Origin: Agelaius tricolor
Taxonomy: Eukaryota; Chordata; Aves; Passeriformes; Icteridae
Direction: 5' to 3'
Assembly: GCA_023055355.1 (NCBI GenBank)
Contig: JALJCS010000035.1
Location: 1,426,001-1,490,000 of the forward strand
DNA length: 64,000 bases
Part shown: positions 48,127-58,544 of the stretch, piece by piece
Layout of the letters: every line of letters begins with the position of its first letter
Numbering within the stretch: position 1 is the stretch's first letter
Notes under the pieces: model-generated
Databases searched by the model: none
The model's input: only the letters and a program-made list of their open reading frames with translations
Told to the model about the DNA's origin: nothing
Translations under genes and position numbers: made by a program

Positions 48127-48418
48127 TGTTGCTATAGGACACAAAATAAAATGACGTGAACACGCAGCTCCCCATGGTAAAAAAGAGTGCTTTTAATTTC
48201 TGACTCCAACATTTATAGATTTCCAAAAGTGACAGTGGATTGGAGGGTGACAGTGCCACCTCTCCAATGACACTGGACAAACCAACAGTCCATCAAATTT
48301 CTCCTCCTCCATAAAAGAATGCAAAACAATGAGTTATTTACATATAGTGCTTGAGAAAGTTCATTACAAGAATGCAAACATCAGAAGGCTTAGAAAATCT
48401 TTAAAAAACAGGGCGACA
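48127..48418. mobile_element. Solo LTR, second family, 6-bp TSD AAAAAC
   Basis: 292 bp, TGTTGCTATAGG...GGGCGACA, flanked by AAAAAC at 48121-48126 and 48419-48424. Inserted in a CR1, so it is the younger of the two. No internal retroviral sequence. Confidence 0.85.
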
Positions 48419-49302
48419 AAAAACGTTTTCCTGAACAGCAAACTCAGCCAGGCCACCTCACTGCCCACCTCCCATTCCATTGCAGCCAGGCCTTCCTTCC
48501 CTGCTTCCCAAGGGAGCAGCTCCTTGCAGCCAGCTCACCTCCTCCATAACACCACTCCATCGGGGAGGAATCCATCTCTGCCCTAAACTCACCCTTTTGC
48601 CACCTTAAAGCAAAGCAATTAAGGGAGTTTCTCAGTGTGAGGACCCACACCGACAGGAGCTGCATGACTAAGGCAGCCAATTAACCATCACCATGGTTAC
48701 CCTCCAACAGCAGCAGAGGCGATGATGGAGTGACAGCCCTGCTCGCTCAGACACCATGCTCCAGCCAGGGAATCATTAGCAGCTGAGTCATATCTGGGCT
48801 CCTTTTGTTTAGCTTCCCCTTTTATTTTAAGATCCTCAAAGACGTTTTTCAATGACAACTTTAAGCTAGAACCTGATGGGAGGGAAGTGGAGAGGGAAGG
48901 ACACACAAACACCAGTACCTGCCTGGGATTTCTTTGGGACATCAGGGGAGGTACGATGATGAGACAAAGAGGGATGAAAGTGAGGAGTTCGTGGAGGGGT
49001 TCAGAACAATTCCTTTGACCAAGACATTTACAGAAGTTTAGAAACTTCTGGGCTCTAGACCTTAATTTCTGCAATGCCAAGCCCCAAAGTGGGTCTGGAA
49101 AGAATTCAGCACCTCAGTCAAACACTGGGATCCCAAAATCTGCACTCACAGCTGACATTGGGGACCAGAAGAACATTGATGTTTTAGCAACTCAGTTTTC
49201 AGCACTGAAGTTCCCCCAGACTCAAATCCTTCTGTTCTGGCCCTGTGGGAGTGAGGGAAGGAAGGCTGGCTTGCATTTATCCACAAGCTTTTCTCCACTT
49301 AC

Positions 49303-49407
49303 CTGTACAGCAACCACAGAAAGGACCTCAACTGAGATTCTGTTAAATTCATCAAAACAGCCCCAGGCTCCTGTCTGGGAAAGGCCTTTGTAAATATTCC
49401 CACAAGA
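49303..49407 (-). CDS. DNAH17: e10: AAA1 Walker B
   Basis: Local residues 712-746, 35 codons. Reads [20 protein letters not shown] and [23 protein letters not shown] is the AAA1 Walker B; the Asp-Glu pair needed for magnesium binding and hydrolysis is intact. Acceptor TTTTCAG, donor GTAAGT (full consensus). Confidence 0.97.
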
Positions 49408-50153
49408 CTGAAAAGAAAAAATAAAATAAAATAAAATTACAAGAGTGAAATCACAAACAGAATCCACTCCAGCAAAAAATGGATTTGATTTCCCTGCCTG
49501 TTTATTTATAGCAATTTACAGTCTATTGTGGGTATTTAGAAAGTGCAGGGGAGCAGCAGGCACAACTCAATTATAATATTTATAGCTCTGCACAGTTTGC
49601 CACTTGATTTGCTAATTGCCCTCTCTCGACAACTCTGCACTCTGGTTCCATCCAAAGGTCACCTGGGCTGAGTTACTGATGGCCCCACGTCCATGAGAGA
49701 CCTCAGCTGGATGAAATATGGTCCAAGGCCACCAAACCCAGTGCCCTGGAGAGCACAGGGATCAGCACCATGAGCAGCAGAGGATCCTGAGGAACCAGGA
49801 GAGCTCTGTCCCCATGCCTGGGACAGGTGTCCTGTGGGTCTGGAGAGAGGGAATGGATCAGCACAGCCTCTGTCTCAACTGAACAGGCCAGAATTTGTAA
49901 AGAATTTCATGTGGAACTTAACTCCAGAAGGGAAGGGAGCAGGGCAGAGAGCACAGCTCAGCTCTCCTCCTCCTCCAGAACCTTGTGCAAGTCTCAGAGA
50001 CAAAAAGAAGGAGGAGGATGAAAAGCTGCTCAGCAGGAAGGGAGGCAGCAGGGATGAGAGAAGAGGGGATGGATCAGAGCAAGCCCAGCTGGGTAACTCC
50101 CACCCTGCAGGTTCCAGGGGCCCTGAGCAGCCCCAGTTTGGGGGGAGCAGCAC

Positions 50154-50659
50154 GGTGGTGTTGTGAGGATTTTAGGAGGAGGTGAGAGATGAGAATTTGA
50201 CTTTCTGTTTTCAGAAGGTTGATTATTTTATGATATTACTATATTATTCTATATTTTACTATATTATAATATTATACACTATAATATTATATACTGTTCT
50301 ATAATATACTGTACTATACTATAATATACTATACTATGATAATATAATATAATATAATATAATATAATATAATATAATATAATATAATATATAATATATA
50401 ATATTCTAAAACTATACTAAAGAAAGAGAAAGGATATATCAGAAGGCTAGAAAGGAATGAAGAATAAAAACCTGTGACTGACTCAGAGAGTGACACAGCT
50501 GGCTGTGATTGTTTATCTAAACATGTAAATTATTTTTAACTAACAGCCAATCTCCAGACCACATTCCAGAAGAGCAAAACATAGAGAAGCTGAGGTTTCT
50601 CATATTTCCAGGACAAAAAATCCTGATGAAGGGATTTTTCTGAAAACATTAGGGTAACA
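50154..50659 (-). mobile_element. Solo LTR, main family, abutting e9 donor
   Basis: Lies between CAGCAC at 50148-50153 and CAGCAC at 50660-50665. The first base pair of the LTR has decayed (GGTGGTG instead of TGTGGTG); the other end reads GGGTAACA. The TA tract at 50220-50405 is expanded. The right-hand duplication is, read on the minus strand, GTGCTG, the splice donor of e9. Confidence 0.85.
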
Positions 50660-50665
50660 CAGCAC

Positions 50666-50822
50666 CTTGTAGTCCATCTGCTCGGAGCAGTTGAACACGT
50701 AGACCATGATGCCCAGGGCTCGGCCCAGGTCCTTGGTGGTCTCTGTCTTGCCAGTGCCAGCAGGGCCTGCAGGAGCCCCACTCATGGTCAGGTGCAGGGA
50801 CTGGGTCAGGGTGATGTAACAC
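50666..50822 (-). CDS. DNAH17: e9: AAA1 Walker A (main ATPase site)
   Basis: Local residues 659-711. Reads (R)[19 protein letters not shown] and continues with the P-loop [19 protein letters not shown], then [23 protein letters not shown] is the Walker A of AAA1, the site whose ATP hydrolysis drives motility; the catalytic-site Lys and Thr are intact. Acceptor CTGTGCAG. The donor is the weak hexamer GTGCTG, which is also one copy of a 6-bp target duplication: a solo LTR begins at the very next base. Confidence 0.97.
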
Positions 50823-50976
50823 CTGCACAGGATGAGGGAAAAGGGAAAGAGACTGAGCTGGGTCAGAGGAATGGCAGATTTGTCTTTACAAACAAGCTTT
50901 ACAAAAATAAAGCTTATCTCTAACTAAAATCTTAGCTCCTCTAAAATCTCTAAATTCCTTAAAGTTTATGTCTCAT

Positions 50977-51373
50977 TGTGGTGGTGTTCGCAGGGGTCTC
51001 ACAACGAGGGAAGAGATGAGAATCTTGACTCCATGTTTCACAAGGCTGATTTATTATTTTATGATATAGATTATATTAAAAGAAAAATATATATTAAACT
51101 ATATTAAAGGAATAGAAGAAAGGATTTCATCAGAAGGCTTGAAAAGAATAGAAAGGAATGATAATAAAATCTTGTGACTGACCAGAGAGTCCAAGACAGC
51201 TGGACTGTGATTGGCCATTAATTAGAAACAACCACATGAGCCCAATCCCAGATGCACCTGTTGCATTCCACAGCAGCAGTTAACCATTGGTTACATTTTG
51301 TTTCTGAGTCCTCTCACCTTCTCAGGAGAAAAAACCCTAACGAAAGGATTTTTCATGGAATATGTCCGTGACA
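50977..51373 (-). mobile_element. Solo LTR, main family, 6-bp TSD TCTCAT
   Basis: 397 bp with intact ends TGTGGTGGTG...TCCGTGACA and perfect duplications TCTCAT at 50971-50976 and 51374-51379. On the gene strand it carries 'ataataaatcagcc', an AATAAA polyadenylation signal in the sense of the host gene. It ends 41 bp past the e8 donor and looks like the youngest copy. Confidence 0.9.
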
Positions 51374-51414
51374 TCTCATAACCAGCAGCTCAGGTGGCAC
51401 CAGCAGGGCCTCAC

Positions 51415-51575
51415 CTGTCGGTCAGGGGGGTGATCACCAGCCGGGGGGTGTTGCCCAGGTACTCGTAGCAGTAGAGGAACTGAGCATCACAGATGTTGGC
51501 CCAGCAGTGCCGCTCCTCATCCGACCAGCGGTGCCGCAGCTGCGCCAGCCACACGAAGGCCTGGCCATTGTCCAC
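51415..51575 (-). CDS. DNAH17: e8: linker-AAA1 junction
   Basis: Local residues 606-658 plus two bases. Reads [20 protein letters not shown], then [20 protein letters not shown] and ends [32 protein letters not shown] is the entry into the AAA1 nucleotide-binding module. Acceptor TCTGCAG, donor GTGAGG. A solo LTR with perfect 6-bp duplications lies 41 bp beyond the donor (50977-51373). Confidence 0.95.
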
Positions 51576-51606
51576 CTGCAGAGTGGCACCAGGGAGGGCA
51601 GGGGGG

Positions 51607-52039
51607 TGCTTTCAGTCCTGGCTTTCATGGTTTTCAGATTCTGTGCTGCCTAGGTGTGTAGCTCTGAGCTTTGTGTTAAGTGTTAGTAAGTTTTCTTTAC
51701 GAGGTAGGTTGACAAAATAATCCTTTTCCAGCTTGGGACTAAGGAAGATCGATACAAGCTTTAGGCCCAAAATGCATAAACAATGGGGAACTGAGAGAGC
51801 AAACAAAGAGGATGGGACTTCATGACCTGGAGCTGTAATTGGACAATTAACCTCAATATGGAAATGGACCAAAACTTATAAAAGTGTGAAAACTCCTGAC
51901 TGGGACCCATCTTGGGTGTAGCCACGGCTGGGCTCTTGCACTACCTAAGGTGTATCCCCTAAAGGCCTTTAAATAAATCCCTGCTTTATTCTTTTAGCTC
52001 TGTCTAGTCTCTGTCCCAGGTCAGCCTCTCTAGGCATCA
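51607..52039 (+). mobile_element. Solo LTR, third family
   Basis: Starts 'tgctttcagtcctggctttc' and ends 'tctctaggcatca'. Contains 'ggcctttaaataaatccctg' (AATAAA). Closest relative in the window is the copy at 60733. Starts 31 bp from the acceptor side of e8. Confidence 0.75.
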
Positions 52040-52149
52040 GTTCTGGCACCCCAGATGGGACAGAAGGCATCTGGAAAACCCCTGGAGTAGAGGAAAACCC
52101 AAGTCCTGCACTCCACTCCTGCCAGTACTCCCAGGGAAGCCCAGCTGCA

Positions 52150-52292
52150 GGCCAGAAGGTTTCAGAGCCAAAGTCCAGGTTGGACAGGGCTTGGAGCACC
52201 CTGAGATAGAAGAAGGTGTCCCTGCCCATGGCAGGGGTTGGAATGAGAAGAGCTTTAAGGTCCCTTCCAACCCAAACCATTCTGTGAGTACG
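52150..52292 (+). repeat. CR1 fragment
   Basis: Plus-oriented 3' end: 'gcccatggcaggggttggaa', 'tttaaggtcccttccaaccc', 'aaaccattctgtga'. Confidence 0.85.
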
Positions 52293-52503
52293 CGAGGACA
52301 GGCAGTGTGGGAGTGGTGGACAAATCCCAAGAGATTCCCTGTGGGCCCACACCAGAGCAAGAAAACAGAGAAGAAAATGCCAAATGCTTTTTCCTATGGC
52401 CCTGCTGAGGCAGGCAGTGCCCCCAGTGCCTGTCCCTGGTCTGTCCCTCCACGATCTCCCCCTCCATGCCCAGCATGGCTCACACTGAGCTGGGAACACC
52501 AAC

Positions 52504-52743
52504 CTTCTGTGCTATCATCTTGGCCACCACGTCCCGCGCGTGCACGTCGATGGTGCAGATGGTCATGATCTTCTGCCTGTCGCCCCTGGAGAGCTGCCCC
52601 AGCAGCATGGTCACCAGCGTGTTCAGCTGGGCCACTTGCTTCTTGTGGTACTCCTTCATGGCCTTCTCGTAGCCTTCCTTCATCCTGGAGAAGGCCATGC
52701 CCACCTCAGCTGTCCACCAGATCTGGGTGCAGCAGAGAGCCAC
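52504..52743 (-). CDS. DNAH17: e7: end of linker
   Basis: Local residues 526-605, 80 codons. Starts [20 protein letters not shown], passes [20 protein letters not shown] and ends [24 protein letters not shown] and [22 protein letters not shown] are nearly invariant in outer-arm heavy chains and lie where the linker meets AAA1. Acceptor CCCCAG, donor GTTGGT, which departs from the consensus at +3. Confidence 0.95.
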
Positions 52744-53009
52744 CTGGGGAAACAGAGTGGCTCAAGAGCAGGGCAACACCAGGCTTTGCTTACCTCTGAG
52801 AGGGTCTGACCCATGGGGAGGTCAGGGATGAGGCATCCCTGATGTGAAATGAAGTTTTGTTATACAGTATCCCAGCAGGCAGGAGAGCAGGGATCCATTT
52901 TACATCCATTGAAATTCCCATCTCGGGCATTACACCCTTCCTCTTTTCCCTGGACAGAACCACTCCCATCCGCAGCCCAGACCCCTCTGGAAGCAGGGCA
53001 GGGCAGTAC

Positions 53010-53135
53010 CTGGGCAGGGTGGTCAAAGAGCCACTGCTCCCTGGGCTTGTCCTCGTAGGCCGCCACAGCCGCGCCCATCCCGTCCCTCACCGTGGCCCTC
53101 ATGGTGTCCAGCAGGCGACCCAGCCACACCTCCAC
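53010..53135 (-). CDS. DNAH17: e6: linker exon (partly duplicated nearby)
   Basis: Local residues 484-525, 42 codons. Reads VEVWLGRLLDTMRATVRDGM, then AYEDKPREQWLFDHPAQ. The REQWLFDHPAQ motif is a hallmark of the late linker. Acceptor TTCTGCAG, donor GTACTG at phase 0. The 5' half of this exon and its upstream intron flank are tandemly duplicated at 53282-53512. This copy, not the duplicate, is the functional one because it alone is complete and has a usable donor. Confidence 0.95.
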
Positions 53136-53512
53136 CTGCAGAAGGGGTTAAATCCCAGAACACTGCTGCTTTTCACCCCTGGGTGATGAGGGATGATCCC
53201 AAGAACATGCCTGCCATCCCTCATCCCTCAGCTCTCCAGTCAATGCCCTCCTCCAGACTGGAGGGCTCAGCCATTTCTGCACCCATCCCGTCCCTCACCG
53301 TGGCCCTCATGGTGTCCAGCAGGTGACACAGCCACAGGTCCACCTGCAGAAGGGGTTAAATCCCAGAACACTGCTGCTTTTCACCCCCGGATCATGAGGG
53401 ATGATCCCAGGAATGCCTGCCATCCTTCAGCAATGAGGGGGACAAGCAGCTCAGCTCTCCAGCCAAACAAGCCTCAGGCCTCCTCCAGACTGGGGGACTC
53501 AGCCATTTCTGC
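53074..53512. repeat. Tandem duplication covering half of e6
   Basis: Copy 1 spans about 53074-53280 and copy 2 about 53282-53512. Both contain 'cccatcccgtccctcaccgt', 'gcagaaggggttaaatccca' and end 'ctcagccatttctgc'. Copy 2 has an extra 20-25 bp around 53430-53470. The offset at the start is 208 bp. Confidence 0.95.
53283..53343 (-). pseudogene. Pseudo-exon: duplicated 5' half of e6
   Basis: Inside duplication copy 2 the acceptor TTCTGCAG and the first 61-62 bases of e6 are retained, with four base changes near the start that alter residues 2, 3, 6 and 7 (E to D, V to L, G to C, R to H). The 3' half and true donor are missing. The duplication junction happens to create GTGCAG at 53277-53282; using it would add 61 bp and shift the frame. 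Confidence 0.85.
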
Positions 53513-54232
53513 TCCTGCAGGATCAGCATCTCCTCCCAGAGAGGTTTTTTGTGGAAATCCAGCTGGAGGAGGAACCACAGTGAACTCCACTGAGGAGCAA
53601 TTGAGCTCAGCGTGTTCCAGCTCCAGGCCATGGCAGAGTCACCCGTGGGATTGGAGCACAATCTGCCAGCAGCAAGAGAATGCTGGGAACACAATTCCTG
53701 CTGAATTTAGTATTTCACAATTCCTGCTGAATGTAATATTTAGTATTTTAGAGAGGAGAGTTTAAATGCCAAGTGTCATCACTGGGGAGCTCAGAGCTGG
53801 TATTACCTACTTTAGCTTCCTTTAACAGTCCATGGAGAAAAGTGCAGCCACAGGGACAGAAAAGCTGAGCAGTAATTTGATTCTTAAATTTTGTACTTCA
53901 ACCCGTCCTATGAAATAAGATTTGGAAAACAGGGGGAAAACCCTTTTCTTTCCAAAGGTATCTGTGCAGAAGTACTATGGAATAATTTAATCTGTTTTCA
54001 GTCTGCATCCCCTCCCAGCTGGGAGGGTAGGAGTAACCTTCAAAACATCTTTCAGGAATTAAAATTAAAAAGCCCAGTAAAGAAAAGGCCACAGCCCTTC
54101 CTCACACCATGGGCTGTGGGGACCCATCCAGAGCAGGACTAGAGCTGTGGTGAAAGCAGGGATTAAGTTCCACACCAGCTCTTCCAGCTTTTCCCATAGA
54201 GGCAGTGCAGTGGAACTCTGTAAGACCTTGGC

Positions 54233-54681
54233 TGTTCCTGTTATATTTTCTGAAAAATTCCTTCACCAGGATTTCTTCTCCTGGGAAGCTGAGAAGCCTC
54301 AGAGAAAAGTGAAAACAATAATTATCTGATTTGCTTCTCCTGTGCTTTGCTGCTTTGGAATGTGGTTGCAGATGGTTTCTCCAACATGTGACTTGTTTTT
54401 ACTTAATGACCAATCACAGTCCAGCTGTGTCAGGACTCTAGAAAGTCACAAGTTTTTCATTAGTTTCTTGTTAAACCTTCTGTAAGTATCCTTTCTGTAT
54501 TCTTTAGTATAGTTTTAATATAGTATTCTTTTATATTATTAAATATAATTTTATATTATTATATAATATCATAAAATAATAAATTTTATTATATTTTAAC
54601 CTTCTTAAATTTTGACCTTCTAAAAACATAGAGTCAAATTCATCTTTCCTCCCCACAACGAGGGACCCCAAAAATACCACA
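54233..54681 (+). mobile_element. Solo LTR, main family, 6-bp TSD CTTGGC
   Basis: 449 bp with ends TGTTCCTGTT...AATACCACA, flanked by CTTGGC at 54227-54232 and 54682-54687. This fixes the family ends and its 6-bp duplication. Antisense to the host gene and 80 bp past the e5 donor. Confidence 0.9.
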
Positions 54682-54761
54682 CTTGGCCAGGGATGCCCAC
54701 CCAAGGGGGGTGGGAGCAGGTTCCACCAGGCAGCTTGGACACACAAGGTCTCCCCTCTCAC

Positions 54762-54914
54762 CTGCCCACTGCAGTCACAGGGTTCACTGAACTGGACATA
54801 TTCCTCCTCTCTGCTGTACATTCCCAGGCCAACCTTGGTAGTCTTCTCCTCGGAGTCCACCTGGAATTTCAGCCTGGCCAAGTTGTCAAAGAGTTTGGAA
54901 AGGTGACGCTGCAC
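54762..54914 (-). CDS. DNAH17: e5: linker exon
   Basis: Local residues 433-483, exactly 51 codons. Starts [20 protein letters not shown] and ends [10 protein letters not shown]. It continues the NGTNP block of e4 (the usual order is LSNG...V..HL.KLFD). The motif [20 protein letters not shown] is typical of the DNAH9/11/17 group. Donor GTGAGA. A solo LTR (54233-54681) ends 80 bp downstream of this donor, on the other strand. Confidence 0.95.
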
Positions 54915-54954
54915 CTGCCAAAGGGATTGTGCCAATGAGGTGAGGGGGACAAGA

Positions 54955-55640
54955 CCCAGAATCACAGAATAATGAGCTTGGAAGAGACCTCTAAGATCAT
55001 CGAGTCCAACCTGTTCCCTAACACTCAACCAGACTCCAGCACCAAGTGCCATGTCCAGGCTTTTTTTAAACACTTCCAGAGGTGGTGATTCCACCACCTC
55101 CCTGGGAAGAGCATTCCAGTGCTTTATTATTCTTTTGGTGAAAAATTTCCTCCTAATATCCAACCTATCCCTTCCCTGAGGTAGCTGGAGGCTGTGTCCT
55201 CTGGTTCTGTCAGAGACCAACCCCACCTGTCTGCAGCCTCCCTTCAGGAAGGTGTAGAGAGCAATGAGGTCACCCCTGAGCCTCCTCTTCTCCAGGCTAA
55301 ACAGCCCCAGCTCCTTCAAACGTTCCTCACAGGGTTTGTGTTCCCAGCCCGTCTCCAGCCTCGTTGCCTCCTCTGGATGTGCTCAAGTATCTCCACGTCC
55401 CTCCCAAACTGAGGGGCCAGGACTGGACACAACACTCAGGATTGAGGACCAGTATAGGCAGAGCAGAGAGCAGCAGAGGTGTGACAGCCACAGTCCTGCT
55501 CACAAAGAATGACCTGGACACCTTGGCAGCACCACATCTCACTTGTGGCCAGGATGGTGCCAACAGGAGCCTCTTGCTGTCCTTCTCAGGAGCTGGATTT
55601 GATGGTCCTGGTGGCTTCCCTCCAGCTCAGGCTATCCTAT
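54955..55640 (-). repeat. CR1 fragment
   Basis: Longest CR1 here: 'cagaatcacagaataatgag', 'aagatcatcgagtccaacct', 'ccagaggtggtgattccacc', 'gcctcctcttctccaggcta', 'ccaggactggacacaacact'. Begins 40 bp upstream of e5. Confidence 0.9.
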
Positions 55641-56754
55641 AATCCATCCTATGGCTTGTTTGCCCAGTTCTCACTCCCTGCCCCACAGAGGATTCCAGCC
55701 CCTCCTCAGGAGCTGTCCCACAGGTGGCCAAATCAGTTTCTTACCTGGCTGAATCCCAGGAGGTGCCAAGTGGATTGAGAAGCAAAGGACACTCAGCTTC
55801 CCCACCAGGACAGGCACACATCCTTTCCAATCTTACACAAACCATGGGATCCTGTTTTACCCCTGCAAGAGGGCAGGCTCAGCAACCCCAGTGTCCTCTC
55901 CCAGCCCCTGGCCACTCTGCAGGGCCTTGGCTGTGCTCCAGCCCTCGACACAGCTCTGCCACCAGAGCCCAGAATGCACCTGAACCTGCACCAGCTCAAT
56001 ACCCAGTTCAAGTGGATAATATCATTGTCTATTTAATCCTCCTTTAGGAATTATCAGGCTTTGAAACTACAGTGGAAAGGCTGAGAGCGTATCCGTGTAT
56101 GATCCTGCCTGACATTTACTTTGATTTTACTGCAAATAGTTTTGAATAACAGAAAGCACCAGGAATTTCTCCTTACTCCGTGGAGCATTTCAGCACAGCA
56201 GCTTTTCTCTGCTTCCTGTGTTCTCTTTCTCTCTCTCCATTTTAAGCATCAATCAGCTGTGTATTTATGACACTCTGTGGGCTGAAATCACCCAGCAGCA
56301 GCAAACAGATCCAAGCTGAGTTAAAGGTTAGTGGCAACAAGAGCATTTCCAAGCCTGCCCCATTCACATCCTGACACAAACCCTGAAAAGGAGGAAAAAC
56401 TTAAGGAGGCTGAGGTTGCTCACTGCTAAAAGGTAGAATAAGGAATTGATTCCTTACCCAACAGGCTCCATTTGCTGTGGACACTTTGATTTGGTTCACA
56501 CACCAACCTCAGGATTATTGATGCCTCCCAAAGCAGGCCGGGCAGGGCATGGCATTGCCAGGCTAAGGGGCTGAGGCTCCCTGACAGCAGCTCCACATGG
56601 AACAGCACCTGCAGGACTGAACCCTCTGAGCTCTGCCCACAGGGGACAGAGGGTTCTGATCCCTGGCAATGGGGGGAAGGCGACTGGGAAGCCATTTCCT
56701 ACAACAGGAGGGTCACTGCCAGCTCCTCCTTGGGATGATCCAGCAATCCTGCCC
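55641..56754. other. Intron e4-e5, unassigned part
   Basis: No exon or repeat family recognised. Confidence 0.45.
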
Positions 56755-57030
56755 AGCCAGGAGGAGGAATGGTGTGCTTGGGAGGAGCAATGGTGTGCTT
56801 GGGGGATTTGGGAGGAGCAATGGTGTGTTAGGGAGGAGGAATGGTGTGTTTGGGGGATTTGGGAGGAGCAATGGTGTGCTTGGGAGGAGCAATGGTGTGT
56901 TTGGGGGATTTGGGAGGAGCAATGGTGTGTTTGGGGGATTTGGGAGCAGCAATGGTGTGTTTGGGGGATTTGGGAGGAGCAATGGTGTGTTTGGGGGATT
57001 TGGGAGGAGCACTGGTGTGTTTGGGGGGAT
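56755..57030 (+). repeat. About 30-bp minisatellite
   Basis: Roughly nine units built on 'gggaggagcaatggtgtgtt' + 'tgggggattt', some lacking the second half. Both strands stay open because unit lengths are multiples of three; the resulting Gly/Phe- or Pro/Lys-rich peptides are not genes. Confidence 0.9.
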
Positions 57031-57674
57031 TCCCCACACCTGGCATTCAGAGCCCATCCCAGAAACCCAGTGAGGGGTCAGACAGCACCTGGCCACAGCC
57101 ACTGCCTGACCTGGCTGCTCAGCTCCTGCAGGCTGTGCTCAGCTCCTGCAGGCTGTGCTCATCCCTGCCCTGCCATCAGGACACCCAAAGCCTTTGCAGG
57201 GGGAAGGAAGAGGCACTGCCTGGAAATTGCCTCTTCTGCCTAAAAAAATCAGCCCTCTACAAGCCACCAGTGCTCAGCCCTCCCACACTGGAATGCCCAA
57301 CCTGGGGCTCTTTGTTTGGTGCCATTCCAGGCTGGGATCCAAGGTCAGCAACAATTTTTGGATGAGATCCTCATGGAAGTCATTTTCCTGCAACCTTGCT
57401 GTATCCCAGCAGGAGCAAAGCCCTGTTTTTATGGCACAAAGCCCACAGAGGGGCTCTCTGAACCTGCCATGAGCATCCCCAGGGTCAGATCACACAACAC
57501 CTGGGGCAGGGCTGCCTGTCAGCAGTGGCAGGTGGAGATCAGCTGTGAAGGAGTTGTTAATCCATGTAGGATGGGAGAAAATCCCTCCAGAAATGACACT
57601 GGGGAGAGTCCCAGGACAACACCTTCCACTGTGACACTCCTGCAAATGCAAAGGTGGCACAGCACAAGCCTTAC

Positions 57675-57801
57675 CAGATGTGGGTTGGTGCCATTGGAAA
57701 GAATATCCAGTAAATCTGCAGAAGAAATGAAGTAAAATCTGGGAAAAGCCAACCTTTTCATGTCCAAATATTCAGCCAAAGCCTTCTCACACAGAGACAA
57801 C
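57675..57801 (-). CDS. DNAH17: e4: linker exon
   Basis: Local residues 390-432. Reads (R)[19 protein letters not shown] and [19 protein letters not shown], ending NPHL. The motif [18 protein letters not shown] is one of the best conserved stretches of every axonemal dynein linker. Acceptor TCCCCAG, donor GTAAGG at phase 0. Confidence 0.95.
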
Positions 57802-58544
57802 CTGGGGAGACAAAGCAGAGCCCGGTTCAGGTGGGTGAATACCCTGCCATGCTTCATGCTGCCCTTCTCAGGCAGGTTCTCCCCACCATGGGGAAATGCC
57901 AGGCACGAGCTGAGCCTGCAGGCTGCTCCTGCCCCCAGCCCTGAACAAAGCACAAGGGAACTCACAGCTCACTCTACTCCAGGGGTCAAACACCCAGGAG
58001 TCAGGGCAGCCTGATGAAAAAGCAGCAGCACAAGGGGAAGAAGAGGTTTGGAAAGGTTTGCAGTCTGACCCGCTGCTTTAGACAAGCTCATAGCTGCCAC
58101 AGGTGGTGGCATCCACTGGGATGAACATTTCCAGAGCTGCTTTTATTCTAATGAGCCACATTTTAAAGTCTGATTCCAACCAACTCAGCTTTTTGTGTTT
58201 GCAAAGCATGAAAGGAAAGTTGTTTGCTCCGATCTAAAATGAATCTTGCAGTGTTCACATGCTAAACTGCTGCTGAGCTTACAAAGTTCCTAAATAACAT
58301 TCTCTGTGAGGAACATTGGCCTTGTTCGATTGAAAATAAAATAAAATCCCTATTTGAAATGGAGAGCTGCTACTGACACAACAGCTTAGCATGGACTTTG
58401 AAGTGGTTTTCAGGCAGATTCATATGTTAAGTGAGAAGTGTCTCCATCCCAGGGCACTCAGGTCTGTCTCAGGGAGCTGTGTTATGCCTCAAGGGTACAC
58501 AGGGATCATTTTGTAAATTAAATGGGCTCAGCTCTGCTTTTTTT

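Noticed and set aside
47894..48480. Similar 27-bp segments ('cacctcactgcccacc...') on both sides of the CR1/LTR at 47937-48424
   Set aside because: Could be a longer flank duplication, but similarity is short and partial; chance or local duplication not separable by eye.
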